Source of the DNA: Stigonema ocellatum SAG 48.90 = DSM 106950
Lineage (GTDB): Bacteria > Cyanobacteriota > Cyanobacteriia > Cyanobacteriales > Nostocaceae
Assembly (NCBI GenBank): GCA_016903675.1
Contig: JADQBA010000011.1
Coordinates: 1-64,000 of the forward strand
Length of the DNA: 64,000 bases
Direction: 5' to 3'
The notes under the pieces were generated by a model. That model searched no databases. It was not told the origin of the DNA and saw nothing but the letters and a program-made list of their open reading frames with translations. This document shows positions 1 to 8,339 of this stretch, piece after piece (position 1 is the first letter of the stretch; each line of letters begins with the position of its first letter). The position numbers and the translations under genes were made by a program.

Positions 1-99
1 CATCCGCCTAGGACTATAAGTCCTAGGCTAATAGCTTAAGTCCTCTAAAAGAGGACTGTTGAGATTTGTGATAGTGATGTAATTTTTATAACTCTTTAT

Positions 100-582
100 T
101 TGGTTATTTGTAATTTTTACTTAGAGGTGCAAGATATCAGGCTCCGACTTCTCTGTTGGCGTCTCCCTTTGGGAGAAGTTCGCCATTTTTCTCCTAATGC
201 TGTTCGCGGCTCTTTCAGTGTCCGCAACACAATTATCGCCTCTAACCTCAACAGTGATGGCGGTGTCAACCCAGACGTATACGGTTTATTTACAAGCAAT
301 GGCTACAACCTAATTGGTGACAACACAGGCAGCACTGGATTTGGGGGTACTGGAGATGTAGTTGGTACAAGCGATAACCCCATTGACCCTCGTCTAGCAC
401 CTTTGGACTTTTATGGTGGAACCACCCAAACCATTGCACTCCTCCCCGACAGTCCAGCCATTGGTGCAGCTGACCCAATTGTATTAGATACCGACCCCAT
501 CACTGACCAGCGTGGTCTGCCTCGTCGTGCTGCTGATAGTAGCGCTGATATTGGGGCATATGAATTATCCTTGGGTAGCTAA
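100..582 (+). pseudogene. C-terminal fragment of a beta-helix / choice-of-anchor-Q surface protein
   Basis: The reading frame from about base 205 has the pattern of the end of cyanobacterial parallel beta-helix proteins: NTIIAS, a GYNLIGD turn, a GGTTQTIALLPDSPAIGA segment and a DQRGLPR...ADIGAYE ending. Intact family members are several hundred to thousands of residues long and secreted; only about 125 family-like residues remain here. The part upstream (about residues 15-35) is encoded by a dispersed palindromic repeat rather than by protein-family sequence, and the ATG at 100 has no convincing ribosome-binding site. I infer that repeat insertion or recombination separated this tail from the rest of the gene. 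It could also be the end of a gene whose start lies outside the window in another frame. Confidence 0.6.
146..184. repeat. dispersed repeat (CTTCTCTGTTGGCGTCTCCC family)
   Basis: The core CTTCTCTGTTGGCGTCTCCC followed by TTTGGGAGAAG recurs almost unchanged near 54878 and 54979, with related TCTCCC..GGGAGA arms near 54787 and 55677. Here it sits at the junction with the beta-helix fragment and is read as coding sequence only by accident. Confidence 0.75.
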
Positions 583-1416
583 GCAGAACAGCTATTATTT
601 ACATCAACATCGAGGTTCCTCAACCGCTTGCAGAGTAACCGTTCAGGGGTTGCCCCACAGCCGCAACCCCAAGCAATCAAGCTTGGGATTCTGTGAAAGC
701 TGCGAACAGCCGGCAGCAGCGCTTCGCTATCGCAGTGCTTTAATAACTACATGGTCATTTAGCAATGAATAATCCAGAACTAACTGTGAATTACCTCTGG
801 TGACAAGGCGAGGCAGGGCAAGACTTTTATCTTCACAATCTTGCTACGCACATGATGATAAATTTGTCTTGTGCGTAAGTTTTATATTGAATCTTTTCAG
901 CCCTGATTGCTGATCTCACCCGTGACACAGTTTAGGGGTACGAGAAATTAATACTTTGAGGCACCGATTCCAAGAAAATGCCCTTTTTTGTAATCCGGAA
1001 TTGAACACCAATAAAGTGTGGTAACTTCCCAAGACCGCCCCAGCATGTCAGAATAGAGTGGTTTTTTGAATTTATTGGCACATGTCTTGCCATGTCTTAG
1101 ACTCTAACCTGACAGCATAGGGGATGGAGGATCAGCAGCAACGTTCCGGTCACTCCTCTGCACGAGAAGTTAAGACTTTTCGCCCCCTTCTACACCTAAT
1201 TAGGATTTCGTGTAGCGTGACCCTCTTTACGACTACCAACAAACTCATTCCGAAAAAGTGCATAAGTTGATTTCACTTGCATCTATAAAAATACGGAAGT
1301 AAATAAGATAGGCATTACACAAAATCAAACTTGTGTCAATGCTTAATTTTTGAGAATTTGTCTTCAGAGACAAATTTGTCCAAAGTCCAAGTAAAAGTTA
1401 AACAAGGAGAATCATC
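583..1416. other. intergenic, no gene recognised
   Basis: About 830 bases without a convincing gene. Short open frames here have no family resemblance or ribosome-binding site. The last 40 bases before 1417 are purine-rich and hold the AAGGAG site of the next gene. Confidence 0.6.
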
Positions 1417-1866
1417 ATGAATTCATTGAAGATGTTCAGAAATCCAGCAAAGATTTTGGCATTTGCCCTGTCATTTATTATATTCTGTTTCACCACAGAG
1501 GCGATCGCAGCGCCAAGTACCTTTGCTACTTTAATTATCACGGAAAAAGCTCGAATTACCGGAGGTAATTTCAGTATCAACACAACAACTACCCCTTTAC
1601 CAGCTACAACAGTTATTCGCTCTGCTAAACTTTCCTTAGCTGCTGGTGAAACTGGAACAATCAATAAGATTAAAATTACTGGACCAAATGGACTTGAATT
1701 TGGTTGTCAAGGTATTAAGGTGAAGGACGGCGTTGATTTAATTAAAGCCTGTGGTGGTCCTGCTGTTTTAGAAGCAGGAGGAGCGATTACTTATGTAGCT
1801 GAAGGAAGTAGTTTTGCACCAAAACTTAACACCAACCTAACAGTTGTTTTATCGGATGATTTTTAG
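1417..1866 (+). CDS. secreted hypothetical protein
   Basis: A 149-residue protein of unrecognised family. Residues 1-31 form a classical signal peptide: basic start, hydrophobic core LAFALSFIIFCF, and an AIAA cleavage region, so the mature protein of about 118 residues should be exported. The mature part is rich in Thr, Gly and Ala with alternating hydrophobic residues, which suggests a beta-rich fold. Two cysteines (in FGCQG and KACGG) could form a disulfide outside the cytoplasm. The start is well supported by AAGGAG about seven bases upstream of the ATG. It stands alone, about 130 bases before a membrane protein gene in the same direction. Confidence 0.7.
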   Translation: MNSLKMFRNPAKILAFALSFIIFCFTTEAIAAPSTFATLIITEKARITGGNFSINTTTTPLPATTVIRSAKLSLAAGETGTINKIKITGPNGLEFGCQGIKVKDGVDLIKACGGPAVLEAGGAITYVAEGSSFAPKLNTNLTVVLSDDF

Positions 1867-1993
1867 AGACAATTTAAAACCGGAATTACAGCCACAATTC
1901 TGGTAAATAAATTGATCTAACTTTTATTCCAAGCACAAATTAGCTGCATCAAATTCAGCACTCAATATTTGTGCTTGGAATAGATAGAGCGAT

Positions 1994-2728
1994 GTGACTA
2001 CATTACTTATGTCAATAATTTATCCCTTAACACATTTAAGTCTTGCCTTGAGCGAATGGGTATTAATAAGCTGGGCAATTCGTCTGTGGCAGCAATCAAC
2101 CAGCCTCGCAATGATTGTGTTGCCTATAGTGCTAGTGAGCATTAGCTATGACAATCTCATTCTTTCAATAGGAAGTTTGATTGGTGAAGGAGAGCTTTTG
2201 AAAACTCTCAGTATGCTGCGCTTTCTATTACATTATTTAGTTGTGCCGCTATTCATTGTGATTGGTGTTGAACTCGCTCACCGCGCCGCAGCTAGTTGGG
2301 CTAATAAAATAGTGCGGGTTTTATCTTGGGTAATTGCATTGGGACTCGCTGCCATCGATGTTGCCACCCACTATATAGGGCTGGAACTAGTTCCAATAGA
2401 GTTTGCGGGAATCCTGCGCTATCATGTTACCAACTTGAGCGGCCCGCCAATTATCACGATTGTAGTTAATCTGTTTGTCCTACTAATTGGCATCGGTATT
2501 TGGTTCAGGCTGAAATGGCCGTGGTTATTTGTAGGAACTTTGGTTTCCCTTATTGGTAATGCGATGCCCTCCTCAGCAGTAGGTACGCTTGCTGGAAGCT
2601 TTTCTGAATTGGTAATGGCAATAAGTTTGTTGTTAACTGAGGAGCGCACACAATTTTTTCTTGTTACTCAAGGAGGAACAACTTTCGGGGATGAGACTGG
2701 CTACGGTTCTGAAAAATGTGATGTTTGA
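1994..2728 (+). CDS. multi-pass membrane protein, unknown function
   Basis: A 244-residue protein with about six or seven hydrophobic segments, for example SLAMIVLPIVLVS, FLLHYLVVPLFIVIGV, VIALGLAAIDVA, ITIVVNLFVLLIGIGIW and WLFVGTLVSLIGNA. I do not recognise the family. The GTG at 1994 is one possible start; an in-frame ATG at 2009 is equally plausible because neither has a strong ribosome-binding site. The C-terminal 35 residues are polar and probably cytoplasmic. No neighbour suggests a pathway. Confidence 0.6.
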   Translation: MTTLLMSIIYPLTHLSLALSEWVLISWAIRLWQQSTSLAMIVLPIVLVSISYDNLILSIGSLIGEGELLKTLSMLRFLLHYLVVPLFIVIGVELAHRAAASWANKIVRVLSWVIALGLAAIDVATHYIGLELVPIEFAGILRYHVTNLSGPPIITIVVNLFVLLIGIGIWFRLKWPWLFVGTLVSLIGNAMPSSAVGTLAGSFSELVMAISLLLTEERTQFFLVTQGGTTFGDETGYGSEKCDV

Positions 2729-3020
2729 GCCTCAGAGTTTTGACGCGGATTCGTAGAAGTGAATAAAATTGCTGGTAATGCTTCTGGAGAATTTTTGATA
2801 TCACCACAAACACGCGGAACATTTATAGATCCCAAAACCGTATTGAGCCGAGATATGTGTTTTTTCCTGCAAGATGGTCTCTTAATAATAGGGGAATATA
2901 GCCTAACAATTCCCCGGTCACAACGACTGGGTTTTTAGTAAGATACGATGTCTGCGGCGGGCGTAGCCATCCCTAATTTCAAATTTTCAAACGTCGTATT
3001 GGCAATAGGAAAATAAATCG

Positions 3021-4406
3021 ATGGAAAATGCTACCAATCCAGATACCAATTTTAAGTGGCAATATACTAACAAACAAGAAGGATACACTATCTATCAGAG
3101 CGGTAGTCATATCCGAGGGGATTTTATTCAAGTCTTCGTTCCTGATTCTCCTTACCATGACGAAAAGGGAAAACGGAAGTTAATCACTTACCTGCACGGT
3201 TTCGGTTTATGTCTGCCGAAATTCTACGAAGCGCACTTAGAAGTATTAGCCAAAAAAGGTTATTATGTGTTCTTTCCCGACTTCCAAAACAGTGACTATC
3301 CCAATGAGCTAGATCAAAACAAATTGATTCCTAGTCAAAATAAACGTCACCTATATTTTTGGTATCAAATGGTGATCGATACAATCACCCAAAGGAAAAC
3401 ACCATCAACCGAAAAATTTGTTCAACAAAAAAGAAAGGCTGAGGAATTTCATAGAATTCGAGAAGATCAGAATGAACCTAGCCCTCTAAACTGCTTGATT
3501 ATTGCTTTGGCTTTAGTGGTTATTATCTTAATTGTCAGACTTATCTACTTATTTAGTCCCGAATATAGCAAGAATCTCGTCAAATTGATTTCTACAGTTG
3601 GGTTAAGTCTTCTCTATAGCCCTTCAGTCTGGATGGAAAGGGCGATTAGCTTGACCTCTCACTCTTGGCACAAGCTATGGCAAGATCATCCCGAATTTGA
3701 AGGGGTAGACTTCGATTTTTATATTTTCGGGCATTCTCTAGGAGGGTTGTTAGCCCTAAGCTGGCCTGCTTATATTACCGAAACTAAGTTTTTCCCCAAA
3801 CAAATTATCACAGCCGATCCAGCTCCCAGTACTGAGATGGGTATTCCCCAGATAGCCGTATTCATTTTGAAACTGTTCCGCTCTCCCTTTACCTTAGAAC
3901 CAATTACAATTCGCAAAACGGGCGTAAAATTAGATATTCCCGTCGGTATCCTGCACGGAGCAGATGATAATATCGTCAAACCCCAATCTTGGATTGGGCG
4001 ATCGCTATGGAATCAAAAAACTAACTTTGACTCTATCGTCAGTTCCCAGAAAAAAATCTACTTTTCCCTCTCCAAAAAACAGGATAATCCCCCCTTGATT
4101 GCTTTTCACAATCAAGCCGTAACCGACACGACTTATTTCAACGATGCTTTGTTTAATAATTTTGGCGGTGTCAAAGATGAACCAAACGCCTATAATTATC
4201 AATACATCTGGCCAGGCCTCCAGCTAGTCGTCGAAAATCAGGTAGAAGCTAACGATTTACTGAATCAATTTCCGCTAAAAACAATCATAGTAACTGATAC
4301 TTTACCTCCTCTGTCATCGCGTTTTACTTTGGTCATCCTCCTCGTAGGACTTGCTTTATTGGGTTTAGCCTATTGGTTTTGGCACTCTGGTGCTGTCTTG
4401 GCATAA
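3021..4406 (+). CDS. membrane-anchored alpha/beta hydrolase
   Basis: A 461-residue alpha/beta-hydrolase-fold protein. HGFG at residues 59-62 is the oxyanion-hole strand, GHSLGG at 237-242 is the nucleophile elbow (Ser239), HGADD at 312-316 supplies the acid, and His363 in AFHNQA is a candidate catalytic histidine. Two hydrophobic segments are unusual: one at about 157-177, inserted between the oxyanion strand and the nucleophile, and one at about 435-455 near the C-terminus. The enzyme is therefore probably membrane-bound, with residues 178-434 between two spans. The substrate is unknown; lipase or esterase activity is the family expectation. The ATG has a weak purine-rich site (TAGGAAAAT). 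Confidence 0.72.
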   Translation: MENATNPDTNFKWQYTNKQEGYTIYQSGSHIRGDFIQVFVPDSPYHDEKGKRKLITYLHGFGLCLPKFYEAHLEVLAKKGYYVFFPDFQNSDYPNELDQNKLIPSQNKRHLYFWYQMVIDTITQRKTPSTEKFVQQKRKAEEFHRIREDQNEPSPLNCLIIALALVVIILIVRLIYLFSPEYSKNLVKLISTVGLSLLYSPSVWMERAISLTSHSWHKLWQDHPEFEGVDFDFYIFGHSLGGLLALSWPAYITETKFFPKQIITADPAPSTEMGIPQIAVFILKLFRSPFTLEPITIRKTGVKLDIPVGILHGADDNIVKPQSWIGRSLWNQKTNFDSIVSSQKKIYFSLSKKQDNPPLIAFHNQAVTDTTYFNDALFNNFGGVKDEPNAYNYQYIWPGLQLVVENQVEANDLLNQFPLKTIIVTDTLPPLSSRFTLVILLVGLALLGLAYWFWHSGAVLA

Positions 4407-4544
4407 ATATAGGGGCTTCCAGATGTGATTAAATTTCATCATGTAGTTATAAAAATCTTAGTGACAAGCGGCAAGCTTTTACTTCAGTTTTGAACTCATG
4501 GCAAAATTATCGTTCAAATCACATTTAAGCAGTCTTGAGAAGCC

Positions 4545-5315
4545 TCAGAGCGATCGCATCCTGAACAACTGGCGATCGCCTGGACGAGCCTTCGCAACCC
4601 CCTTACGATAGCGTTGCACAAAATCTTGGCGTTTGAGTTTGAGTTTGTCTAGCAACTTTTGTTGATATGCTTTTTCTGCCGGCACAATCTGGATATTCCT
4701 ACCGCCTTCACGAGAACGAATGCGAAATTCTCTAGTCGCACCACCAGAAAAACAGCTATCTAACACTGCTGTGAAATTTTCACTTTTCACAGCTTCCATC
4801 AATAGGAACAAAGTATGTCCCATAATATCCTTCACCTGTCCACCTTGTTCTGGATATCCAGGTGGTAACAAAGCATCAATTGGTACTAAAGTCCCATTTA
4901 AGCGGCTATTGTCAAGAAAACTCTCAAAAATAGGATCAGGATCGGAAATGCGGGAACCATGTCCTGAGAAGTGAAATACTACCACATCATCAGGCTTGGT
5001 TTGTTTAATTAAATACTCTTCAAATGCGTGTAATATATTTTCACGAGTCGCTTGTGAGTCTTTGAGAATGTGAATATCTGTTTCCTGAAAACCAAAGCCA
5101 TATTTCAGGAGATGGCGCTGCAACTCCACATCACTGATACATCCCTGTAAAGGATTTGATTTATATTCATTAATCCCCACAAGTAAGGCAACTTTGCGTG
5201 AAGTACTTTTTGCCAAAACTTTTCCGTAGCTTTCAGCCTGTTGTAGAAAGTTATACTGGCTTAGCCCTAAGGTTGCTAAAGTAGAGCCAGCAAAATGAAA
5301 AAATCTCCGCCGTTC
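4545..5315 (-). pseudogene. metacaspase (peptidase C14) remnant, start codon lost and C-terminus truncated
   Basis: The frame encodes a caspase-like domain with LLVGINEY, catalytic His in FHFSGHGSR and catalytic Cys in LDSCFSGG (His86 and Cys155 counted from the TTG at 5216). Upstream of that TTG the same frame continues to 5315 and encodes ERRRFFHFAGSTLATLGLS, a twin-arginine (Tat) export signal of the kind carried by cyanobacterial metacaspases. No ATG, GTG or TTG precedes this signal before an in-frame stop at 5316-5318, so the natural start is gone. At the other end the frame stops in sequence containing two GCGATCGC sites, soon after KGVAKA, where family members normally continue. A cytoplasmic product from the TTG cannot be excluded. 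Confidence 0.8.
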
Positions 5316-5326
5316 TCAGCCTCACC

Positions 5327-5773
5327 CTAATCCTCTGGTAAATCACAACCACAGTAGCCAGCCGACCAGTCTTCATGGTCAGAATCACAGACCCACTCCT
5401 CATAGGTACAGTCAAAAGGCTTACGCTCTTGAATCTCGGAACCCAGAGTAAGTAAACTTTTGTAGGCATAAAAGTACAGCCAGAATTGCCGCTCCTCTGT
5501 ACTCCAGTAACGCTGTGGGAACCAGCGTGGCTGACCGTTGTAGTCGAGGTATTTAGGGCAGTGCTGTGTGAGTAGCCTCTCTAGTTTCCTTCTGTTGTGG
5601 GTGCAGTGTACACGAGTTTCTGGTTGCAAGAGATACTCTCTCAAGCTCCAAGGCGGCTTAGGTGACTCCGTAAAGACTAGCTTATAAGCCAACTCTAACC
5701 GTTTTCTAGTGTGTCGTAAGTTGATCTTGGTCTTTGGGTTTTGGAGATAGGTTATGGGATCTCTTTGGGTCAT
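5327..5773 (-). CDS. hypothetical protein with internal repeat
   Basis: A 148-residue basic, aromatic-rich protein of no recognised family. Residues about 8-36 and 45-73 look like two copies of one unit: TYLQNPKTKINLRHTRKRLE and EYLLQPETRVHCTHNRRKLE share Y-L-x-x-P-x-T-x, then H-x-R-(K/R)-x-LE. The C-terminal part is acidic with a cluster CDSDHEDW..GYCGCD. It ends 11 bases before the startless metacaspase frame, so whatever placed it there may have displaced the protease start. The start ATG at 5773 has no clear ribosome-binding site. Confidence 0.5.
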   Translation of the reverse strand: MTQRDPITYLQNPKTKINLRHTRKRLELAYKLVFTESPKPPWSLREYLLQPETRVHCTHNRRKLERLLTQHCPKYLDYNGQPRWFPQRYWSTEERQFWLYFYAYKSLLTLGSEIQERKPFDCTYEEWVCDSDHEDWSAGYCGCDLPED

Positions 5774-6310
5774 GGCTTGTCGTCAATGGGGGTATTACCA
5801 TTAATTTAATAACGAGCAGACAATCTTCTATAAAGCTTACACCATCTTAGTTTCAGCCGGATTCGTCAAAATTTTGTGTTTCGTCACGGAGACCCCGTTT
5901 GGAGTGTAGGTTATTCTACGGGCAATTCATGGGACAAAATGATTTTGATGTATTGTATCGCCAATTCATTTTAACCCCATTAAATCGCTTTCTGAAAGGG
6001 GCTTTTTTTGATGATCTATAGTCAGACATTTTTGAATTGGCGAAAATATATCTTTTCGTATTATTGACAATACAGCTTTTAGCAAATTAACAAATACAGC
6101 TTTTCGCCTGGATGGTAAACTAGCAACATCCATATAGAGCAGATTGTGATTATCACGCCCCGCTATTTCAAGGGTGGCGTAGGCAAGTATGCGATTTGAG
6201 GCGGTGGTGGCGAATCCGCCGTAAAAAGGGATTGACGGTGAAGAAGTTCGATTGTTAATAGCTTGCGATAAATTAATTTGTGATGAGAAAACATCATTTT
6301 TTGAACTTAA
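5774..6310. other. intergenic with inverted repeats, no gene recognised
   Basis: The region holds CGCCAATTCA (about 5959) and TGAATTGGCG (about 6034) as inverted arms. Between them a GGGG/CCCC hairpin runs into a T-run (about 5973-6012), which looks like a factor-independent terminator. AATACAGCTTTT occurs twice near 6070-6105. The set resembles a transposon end but no transposase is present. Confidence 0.4.
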
Positions 6311-6496
6311 GTCAAGGAAGAAGAAATCATCATTGGATACGAAAAGAATCCAGAATTTAATGATTTTTTAGATGAACAATATCCCCTAGATGGCAAACTA
6401 CTTTACAGCCAAGCACTGTACACCCTTTACTATGAAGATTATAAGATCCGGCTACAAAGCGAACTTGATGAACAAGCATTATTAGACGAAGAGTAG
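6311..6496 (+). pseudogene. small acidic protein frame without a normal start codon
   Basis: From 6311 the frame encodes VKEEEIIIGYEKNP and then an acidic, tyrosine-rich stretch ending QALLDEE, about 60 residues with protein-like composition. The codon before it is a stop (6308-6310), and there is no ATG, GTG or TTG. The purine run AAGGAAGAAG at 6314 could serve an ATT at 6332, but loss of the original start is at least as likely. I do not recognise a family. It lies just upstream of a Uma2 gene. Confidence 0.3.
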
Positions 6497-6592
6497 GGCA
6501 TTACGGATAAATCTATTTGTGTAAAATAAAGTGCAGCAGAGATTTTTCTATATGAAAGTGTGCGAGTCATCCAATCCAGGAGTTTCCCCACC

Positions 6593-7177
6593 ATGATCGT
6601 AGCCAAAGACAACGCCCCCCACCTCACCCCAGACGAATACTTTGCTTGGGAAGCAACCCAACTGGAAAAGCACGAGTATATCAACGGCGAAGTTTACGCC
6701 ATGAGCGGCGGCAGCGTCAATCACGGTCGTATCGGCATCCGCTTCACTGCCATGTTCGACAGCCACTTAGAAAATACAGGTTGCATCACCGGAAATTCTG
6801 ATATCAAAGTCAATATCTTTGGCAGTAATAACTATACCTACCCAGATGCCAGCGTCACCTGCGACGATCGCGATAAAACCACCACCCAATACATCACATA
6901 CCCCTGCCTCATCGTCGAAGTCCTCTCCGCCAGCACCGAAGCCTACGACAGAGGCGGCAAATTCCGAATGTACCGCCAAAATCCAGCCTTAATCGATTAC
7001 CTACTAGTCAGTTCTACCAGCATCGAAATCGACCTATATCACAAAAACGACGCAGGCGACTGGTTGATTATCAACTACAAAGCAGGCGACACAATCGAAC
7101 TCAAAAGCATTAACCTCAATTTCCCTATTGAACAAGTCTATCGCGGTTTAACCCTTGAGCCTGGGAATGGAGAATAG
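6593..7177 (+). CDS. Uma2 family (DUF820) restriction-endonuclease-like protein
   Basis: A 194-residue Uma2 protein, a PD-(D/E)XK-fold family heavily expanded in cyanobacteria whose cellular role is unproven. The family pattern is complete: LTPDEYFAWE at the start, KHEYINGEVYAMSGG, a metal-binding Asp in YPDASVTCDDRD, and Glu in CLIVEVLSAST followed by the YDRGGKFRMYR helix. The ATG at 6593 begins MIVAKDN and fits the family start better than the upstream in-frame codon at 6560. It is followed closely by a VapBC-like pair, a common type of accessory neighbourhood. Confidence 0.88.
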   Translation: MIVAKDNAPHLTPDEYFAWEATQLEKHEYINGEVYAMSGGSVNHGRIGIRFTAMFDSHLENTGCITGNSDIKVNIFGSNNYTYPDASVTCDDRDKTTTQYITYPCLIVEVLSASTEAYDRGGKFRMYRQNPALIDYLLVSSTSIEIDLYHKNDAGDWLIINYKAGDTIELKSINLNFPIEQVYRGLTLEPGNGE

Positions 7178-7224
7178 AATAAAAGCATTACCCATTACCC
7201 ATTCCTTTCTACCTATTGCCCAAT

Positions 7225-7476
7225 ATGCTAACCCTAGAAATAGCCATTCAAAAAATCCAACAACTCCCCCCCGAACAACAAAATAAAGTCATTGAGTTTA
7301 TTGAATTCTTGGAATTTCAATCGAGCCGCACCCAACAGCTGCAAACACCTGCTGTGCTAGAAACCGCCGAAACATCCTTTGCCGACGCGACTAAAGAATT
7401 TATCGGCTGCCTTGATAGTGATCTCGAAGACCTCTCCCATAATCCTAAATATCTAGAAAAATTCGGTAGATCATGA
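7225..7476 (+). CDS. antitoxin-like protein (DUF2281-type) of a VapBC-like pair
   Basis: An 83-residue protein starting MLTLEIAIQKIQQLPPEQQ, the pattern seen in small cyanobacterial antitoxins (LPPEQQNKVIEFIEFLEFQ helix). It precedes and overlaps a PIN-domain toxin frame by four bases (ATGA at 7473-7476), typical of translational coupling in toxin-antitoxin operons. The ATG at 7225 is preferred over an in-frame TTG at 7216. The C-terminal half is predicted to bind the toxin by family analogy. It may persist although its toxin is broken. Confidence 0.65.
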   Translation: MLTLEIAIQKIQQLPPEQQNKVIEFIEFLEFQSSRTQQLQTPAVLETAETSFADATKEFIGCLDSDLEDLSHNPKYLEKFGRS

Positions 7477-7895
7477 CTAGAGCTACCATCCTAGATACAG
7501 GAGTCTTAATTGCCTACCTCATGCCCAAAGATAAATTCCATGCTTGGGCAGTGTCCCAACTCTCTCAAATCAGCACCCCTGTCTTAACCAATGAAGCTGT
7601 AATTACAGAAGCCTGTTTCCTCGCCCAAAGGATTCACAACGGACAAGAAACTATTCTAAAACTTATTAAGCAAGGTCATATCATTATTCCTTTCAACCTC
7701 AGTCAAGAAATTGAAGCCATAGAAAACCTAATGAAACGCTATGCTTCAGTGCCAATGTCTCTCGCCGATGCTTGTTTAGTCAGAATGAGCGAAATGTACG
7801 TTTAGAGCCAAATCCTAACCCTGGATAGCGACTTTACCATTTATCGAAAGCAGCGCAACCAACCGATTCCCGTGATCATGCCCAACGAGAATTAA
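7473..7895 (+). pseudogene. PIN-domain (VapC-like) toxin with in-frame amber stop
   Basis: The frame starts MTRATILDTGVLIAYLMP, carrying the first PIN-domain Asp, and continues through TEACFLAQR and SLADACLVRMSEMYV. There a TAG at 7803-7805 stops translation. Reading on in the same frame gives SQILTLDSDFTIYRK to a TAA at 7893-7895. LTLDSDF is the conserved final PIN motif with catalytic Asp residues, so the stop removes an essential part of the active site. A single substitution explains the defect. The 110-residue product is probably inactive as an RNase unless the stop is read through. Confidence 0.82.
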
Positions 7896-8075
7896 GCTAT
7901 GCCCTATTCCAAGAATGTCTCCATAAATATGTGATTACCAATGCGATCGCTGATGAAAACGTTCTGAAATTTTCCGTCGAGTATTGGGGCAAACTCAAAC
8001 GCAAAGATTATGATATCGCTGTTATCACCGATTACAGCTATGATGCAGTACCCTTGATTCATAACTGATAGCAAA
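7896..8075. other. short stretch, possible gene remnant
   Basis: One frame reads LFQECLHKYVITNAIADENV...KRKDYDIAVITDYSYDAVPLI to a stop at about 8064-8066, without a start codon. It has protein-like composition, but I recognise no family. Confidence 0.25.
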
Positions 8076-8339
8076 GTGGGCAGTGATGGCAGAGTCACCG
8101 TATTGGAGAAAGGCGATTACAAGTTGACTCTTGATACTGATAAAAATATATTCATGGTATCTCACTTGCAAGAAAAGACTCTTTTAATTCAAGAAAATCT
8201 TACTAGCAATCAAATTGAAATTAATCGAGGGTTAACCCCACAGGATGTTACCAACATTCAGCAGCTACACGCCAACCACCAAAGAGATATTCAACAGAAT
8301 ATCCAGCAAGACAACCAGTCGAGAGGTCTTGAACAATGA
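8076..8339 (+). CDS. small hypothetical protein
   Basis: An 87-residue protein with GTG start, preceded in frame by a stop at 8055-8057. The N-terminal half (VTVLEKGDYKLTLDTDKNIFMV) looks like a small beta domain. The C-terminal half is Gln-rich and probably helical (QQLHANHQRDIQQNIQQDNQ). It overlaps the next gene by ATGA at 8336-8339, so the two are likely co-translated. No family recognised; it could be the C-terminal end of a larger protein that has decayed. Confidence 0.45.
   Translation: MGSDGRVTVLEKGDYKLTLDTDKNIFMVSHLQEKTLLIQENLTSNQIEINRGLTPQDVTNIQQLHANHQRDIQQNIQQDNQSRGLEQ

Noticed and set aside
512..772. Open frame after the beta-helix fragment
   Set aside because: It overlaps the fragment in another frame, has no ribosome-binding site and no family resemblance.
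5774..6310. End of a CRISPR-associated transposon
   Set aside because: The repeats are suggestive, but no Tns, Cas12k or guide array lies in the window.
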